Source: Gracilariopsis chorda (Eukaryota > Rhodophyta > Florideophyceae > Gracilariales > Gracilariaceae). From it: a stretch of DNA of 64,000 nucleotides. The position numbers and the translations under genes are program-made. Location of the stretch: assembly GCA_003194525.1 (NCBI GenBank), contig NBIV01000313.1, positions 1 to 64,000 on the forward strand. The letters are read 5' to 3'. The notes beneath the pieces were generated by a model. The model did no database searches. It was not told the origin of the DNA and was given only the letters and a program-made list of their open reading frames with translations. This document shows positions 61,639 through 64,000 of the stretch, in pieces (the first letter of the stretch is position 1; the number at the start of each line of letters is the position of its first letter).

Positions 61639-63807
61639 ATGTCGAGAAATCCCTCCGACGCGGAGCCAGTGGTTACGCGTAGTCGCTCCCGCGACAACGC
61701 GGACACTTCCGAAGTTCGGTTCGTACCCCGTATCCCTATACGGACAAGTTCCAGCCGTGCTGGCGCCGCTTCATCGCGGAATGATACCCCCGACCGGGAA
61801 CCCCGGAACCTCCTTTTGCCCTCGTTATCACCCCCGCAGGGGAATGCAGCATCGACTCCGGCTGTTGCCGCAGTGCCCCAGGCACCCCGGCCTGCTCCCG
61901 CTGTCGCGGCTTCAAGCCCCCGTGGAACGGGCGATAACACCCCCCAGGGGACTTCCCTGGAATCCCAGGTCCGCGCTCTGTGGACCGCCCATGACACCCT
62001 TGTAGGGAAACTAAAATCCCTCCAAGAGGTGGTCTCGGCAACCCCCGTAGAGGAAGTCGCCGAGGAACTCCGTATTTTACGGTCTGACGTCAACTCCGTG
62101 TTGGAGAGTTTGGGACAACCCGCCGCCTTCATCGAAGGAGTTGAAGCCCGATTTGATCGGATTGGTGCCCGCTTGGAGACGCTGGAGCAGTTCGTCCTCA
62201 TGGACAAACCATCCCCGGGTGATCCGGTAAACGAGGCATCGCACAACGACCAGGTTGCTGGGAAGAAGAAACGCCGTCACCGACGGAAACACCACCGAAA
62301 ATATTCGGACTCCGATTCTTCGACATCGTCGGACTCATCCCGAAACCATTCGGTTAGCTCGAGCTCCTCGGACTCCGACTCGGAGGACGAGAAGCGAGGC
62401 TACTCCTCCCGCTCGAAGCGGTCATCGGCCACTGAAGGTGTGGTCCGAACCCGCCAGAAGGGGAGAAGACACCCCGGTCTCCGGGAATTGAAACCGACAA
62501 ACCCGGATTACCGGAAGCTTTTATCATACCGGTACTACCGGCTTGAAGATTCGTCACTTGGACGTACGCCCCGTGGTACGGGAAAAGTGCGAGAATGCAT
62601 TAAGCGAATGCAGCTCTCGCTCTGCAACCAGTATTTTACTGGAGAGGACCCGGTCCTAGTACTGGATTTCCTATCCCGCTTTGTAGCGGAGGCCGATATC
62701 CTCGGTATGAATGAGGGACAAGTCTATTTGGCTTTACCGTATTTCTTACGGGGAGTGGAGGAGGACCAATACAACTCTGTCAGAGGATCTTCTCGCGCCT
62801 CTGAGGGAGGGGTTACTTGCGGGCTGGAGGCTGTGCAGTATCTTCTGCGCTCGTACGCCACAAACACCGCTATTCAGCAGGCTATCCTCGCTTCGCGAGA
62901 TACACGCCAGCGTGCTGGAGAGACCGAGACTGATTACTCGGTGCGCGTTCACAAGGCTTTCCACAGATGTGGTAACGTATACCCCGCTGGGGAGCGCAGT
63001 ACCATGTTCATTGATGGTCTTGACCCGGCAATCCGGAGTTTAGTTACCCGTTATCGGGAGGACAAGCGGAGGATCACCTATCTCGAGCTGGTCCAACACG
63101 CCCGAGCGGAAGGGGATGCACTTCGTGCAAGAACTCCGAACAATCGGTCTAAATCCACCAAGGCGTTGTTGATAGAAAGCAAAGCTTCCTCACTCCCGCT
63201 CACTGGGGATGGGAACCCTAGACAGGGATTTGATACCGTGCATTTAGTGCAGGGGGATGGTGTGTCGATACTTACCAGTGATTTGCCGTTGACGACGGAG
63301 ATGACCCGTGATACGGGAACAGAAGATCCCGTTCTTTACGGTGGAAACGGTGGGGTCCAACCCCAACGACTCCCGTTTTCAAACGGTCATTCCCGTTATC
63401 AACGGCCTGCATGGACTGACACCCGCCCTGCGGTTCGCTTCTCCGATACTCGGAATAATAATCCGCCTGTCGCGGTGCTGGCTCTCATTTGCCACCTGTG
63501 CTATGCCCATGGCCATACCTCTCCTCAGTGTATTTGTTCACTGAAGGATATGGCCAAGGTGGTGGCAAATTATGAGGCCCTCACTCCAGAGGAGAAACGT
63601 TCCGTCCCGACGGCTTCCTACCTCCGTGCTAAAACGGACTTTTCTCACGCCCTACCACAGACCCCGCGGCAAGCTTCATACACCCCGATTCGGGAGATCA
63701 CGCAACCATCCGTTGCAACCCCCGCTTATGCGGATAGAAACCCCCGTCAACGGGATGAAGCACTCGTTGTCGAGGAAACCAACCCACCGCCGAAGGCGGA
63801 AAACTAA
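61639..63807 (+). CDS. Gag of the right Ty3/gypsy element
   Basis: 722 codons, looks whole. Residues 1-130 are Pro/Ser/Arg-rich; about 135-190 are a coiled coil (EEVAEELRILRSDVNSVLESLG); about 200-260 are Lys/His/Arg and Ser/Asp-rich; about 300-500 are a helical capsid-like region (CIKRMQLSLCNQYFTGEDPVLVLDFLSRFV, GETETDYSVRVHKAFHRCGNVY); 618-631 is a CCHC zinc knuckle (C-x2-C-x4-H-x4-C). Same layout as the decayed pieces at 10.1-11.8 kb. The ATG lies just after a leader of about 100 bases. Confidence 0.88.
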   Translation: MSRNPSDAEPVVTRSRSRDNADTSEVRFVPRIPIRTSSSRAGAASSRNDTPDREPRNLLLPSLSPPQGNAASTPAVAAVPQAPRPAPAVAASSPRGTGDNTPQGTSLESQVRALWTAHDTLVGKLKSLQEVVSATPVEEVAEELRILRSDVNSVLESLGQPAAFIEGVEARFDRIGARLETLEQFVLMDKPSPGDPVNEASHNDQVAGKKKRRHRRKHHRKYSDSDSSTSSDSSRNHSVSSSSSDSDSEDEKRGYSSRSKRSSATEGVVRTRQKGRRHPGLRELKPTNPDYRKLLSYRYYRLEDSSLGRTPRGTGKVRECIKRMQLSLCNQYFTGEDPVLVLDFLSRFVAEADILGMNEGQVYLALPYFLRGVEEDQYNSVRGSSRASEGGVTCGLEAVQYLLRSYATNTAIQQAILASRDTRQRAGETETDYSVRVHKAFHRCGNVYPAGERSTMFIDGLDPAIRSLVTRYREDKRRITYLELVQHARAEGDALRARTPNNRSKSTKALLIESKASSLPLTGDGNPRQGFDTVHLVQGDGVSILTSDLPLTTEMTRDTGTEDPVLYGGNGGVQPQRLPFSNGHSRYQRPAWTDTRPAVRFSDTRNNNPPVAVLALICHLCYAHGHTSPQCICSLKDMAKVVANYEALTPEEKRSVPTASYLRAKTDFSHALPQTPRQASYTPIREITQPSVATPAYADRNPRQRDEALVVEETNPPPKAEN

Positions 63808-64000
63808 CTGAGGGAGTCTCCCCTTTGGGAGAGGCGTCCTCAAAAACGAGGCTGTTGGCGCCCGAGGCGTCCTCGCCTCGCTCCCCGGTGAAAGTCCTCT
63901 CGAGGAAAGACACCGCTGACGCGGACTCTGCGCACCTCGGTGTGTTGCGTCGCCCGTGGATACGGAGTAAAAATCCCCGGATTCCCGGTAGAGTCTTGGT

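Larger units (their letters stand above)
60732..64000 (+). mobile_element. Ty3/gypsy LTR retrotransposon (right copy, runs off the window)
   Basis: A second copy of the family at the left edge of the window, same orientation: 5' LTR 60732-61533, primer-binding site at 61537, gag 61639-63807, then the start of the pol region up to the window end. The part visible looks whole. It is inserted into the catalytic region of a DNA transposase. LTR similarity to the left copy indicates a young family. Age cannot be judged further without its own 3' LTR. Confidence 0.92.

Noticed and set aside
1-64000. CRISPR arrays, operons, prokaryotic ribosome-binding sites
   Set aside because: The genes are eukaryotic with spliceosomal introns; no spaced direct repeats of CRISPR type are visible.

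Overview
The window is nuclear DNA of a photosynthetic eukaryote, most likely a red alga of the florideophyte kind (Chondrus-like). This placement is inference. It rests on compact, mostly intronless housekeeping genes, plastid-type proteins (two-domain NFU scaffold, membrane rubredoxin), a plant-type complex I B15 subunit, a Hedgehog-type Hint domain (Hog-like domains have been reported from red algae), and Ty3/gypsy elements crowding the edges of a gene island.

Layout. 1-8316: a Ty3/gypsy chromodomain element on the + strand (entered in its protease region, with a 3' LTR at 7495-8316 and a long antisense ORF between pol and LTR). It is inserted into an older, strongly decayed relative on the - strand (8317-12618, 5' LTR 11835-12618). 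12.6-13.1 kb: a scrap of PIF1-type helicase. 15.0-57.0 kb: the gene island. 59.7-60.7 kb: remains of a pogo/Tigger-like DNA transposon, cut by a second + strand Ty3/gypsy copy (5' LTR 60732-61533, gag 61639-63807, running off the window).

Gene island, left to right: H2A.Z-like histone (-), FAS1-Hint secreted protein (+), mini ArfGAP (+), POLD4-like (-), possible LYR protein (+), SAM carrier (-), TPM-RING membrane protein (+), MBF1 (-, 5 exons), RPS13/uS15 (-, 2 exons), signal peptide peptidase (+), SEC23 (-), FIS1 (+, 3 exons), DTW-domain tRNA modifier (-), SDA1 (+), NFU (-), an unrecognised CVVC-tailed protein (+), dUTPase (+), ABCE1/RLI1 (-), NDUFB4/B15 (+, 2 exons), COG3 (-), HGH1 (+), EAF6 (-), rubredoxin (+), MED15-like (-, 3 exons).

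The genes are mostly in head-to-head (-/+) pairs sharing short upstream regions. They are unrelated housekeeping functions (chromatin and transcription, replication and nucleotide supply, ribosome making and recycling, secretion, mitochondrion, plastid), so no pathway cluster is evident. The ten introns I could place are mostly 71-102 nt and sit almost only in short conserved genes; the exception is a 448-nt RPS13 intron that holds a candidate box C/D snoRNA.

Most unusual: (i) the FAS1-acidic linker-Hint protein; (ii) saturation of the two younger retroelements with short perfect hairpins, even inside coding sequence; (iii) a 595-codon antisense ORF in the left retroelement; (iv) the snoRNA candidate; (v) E2F-type sites in front of the dUTPase gene.
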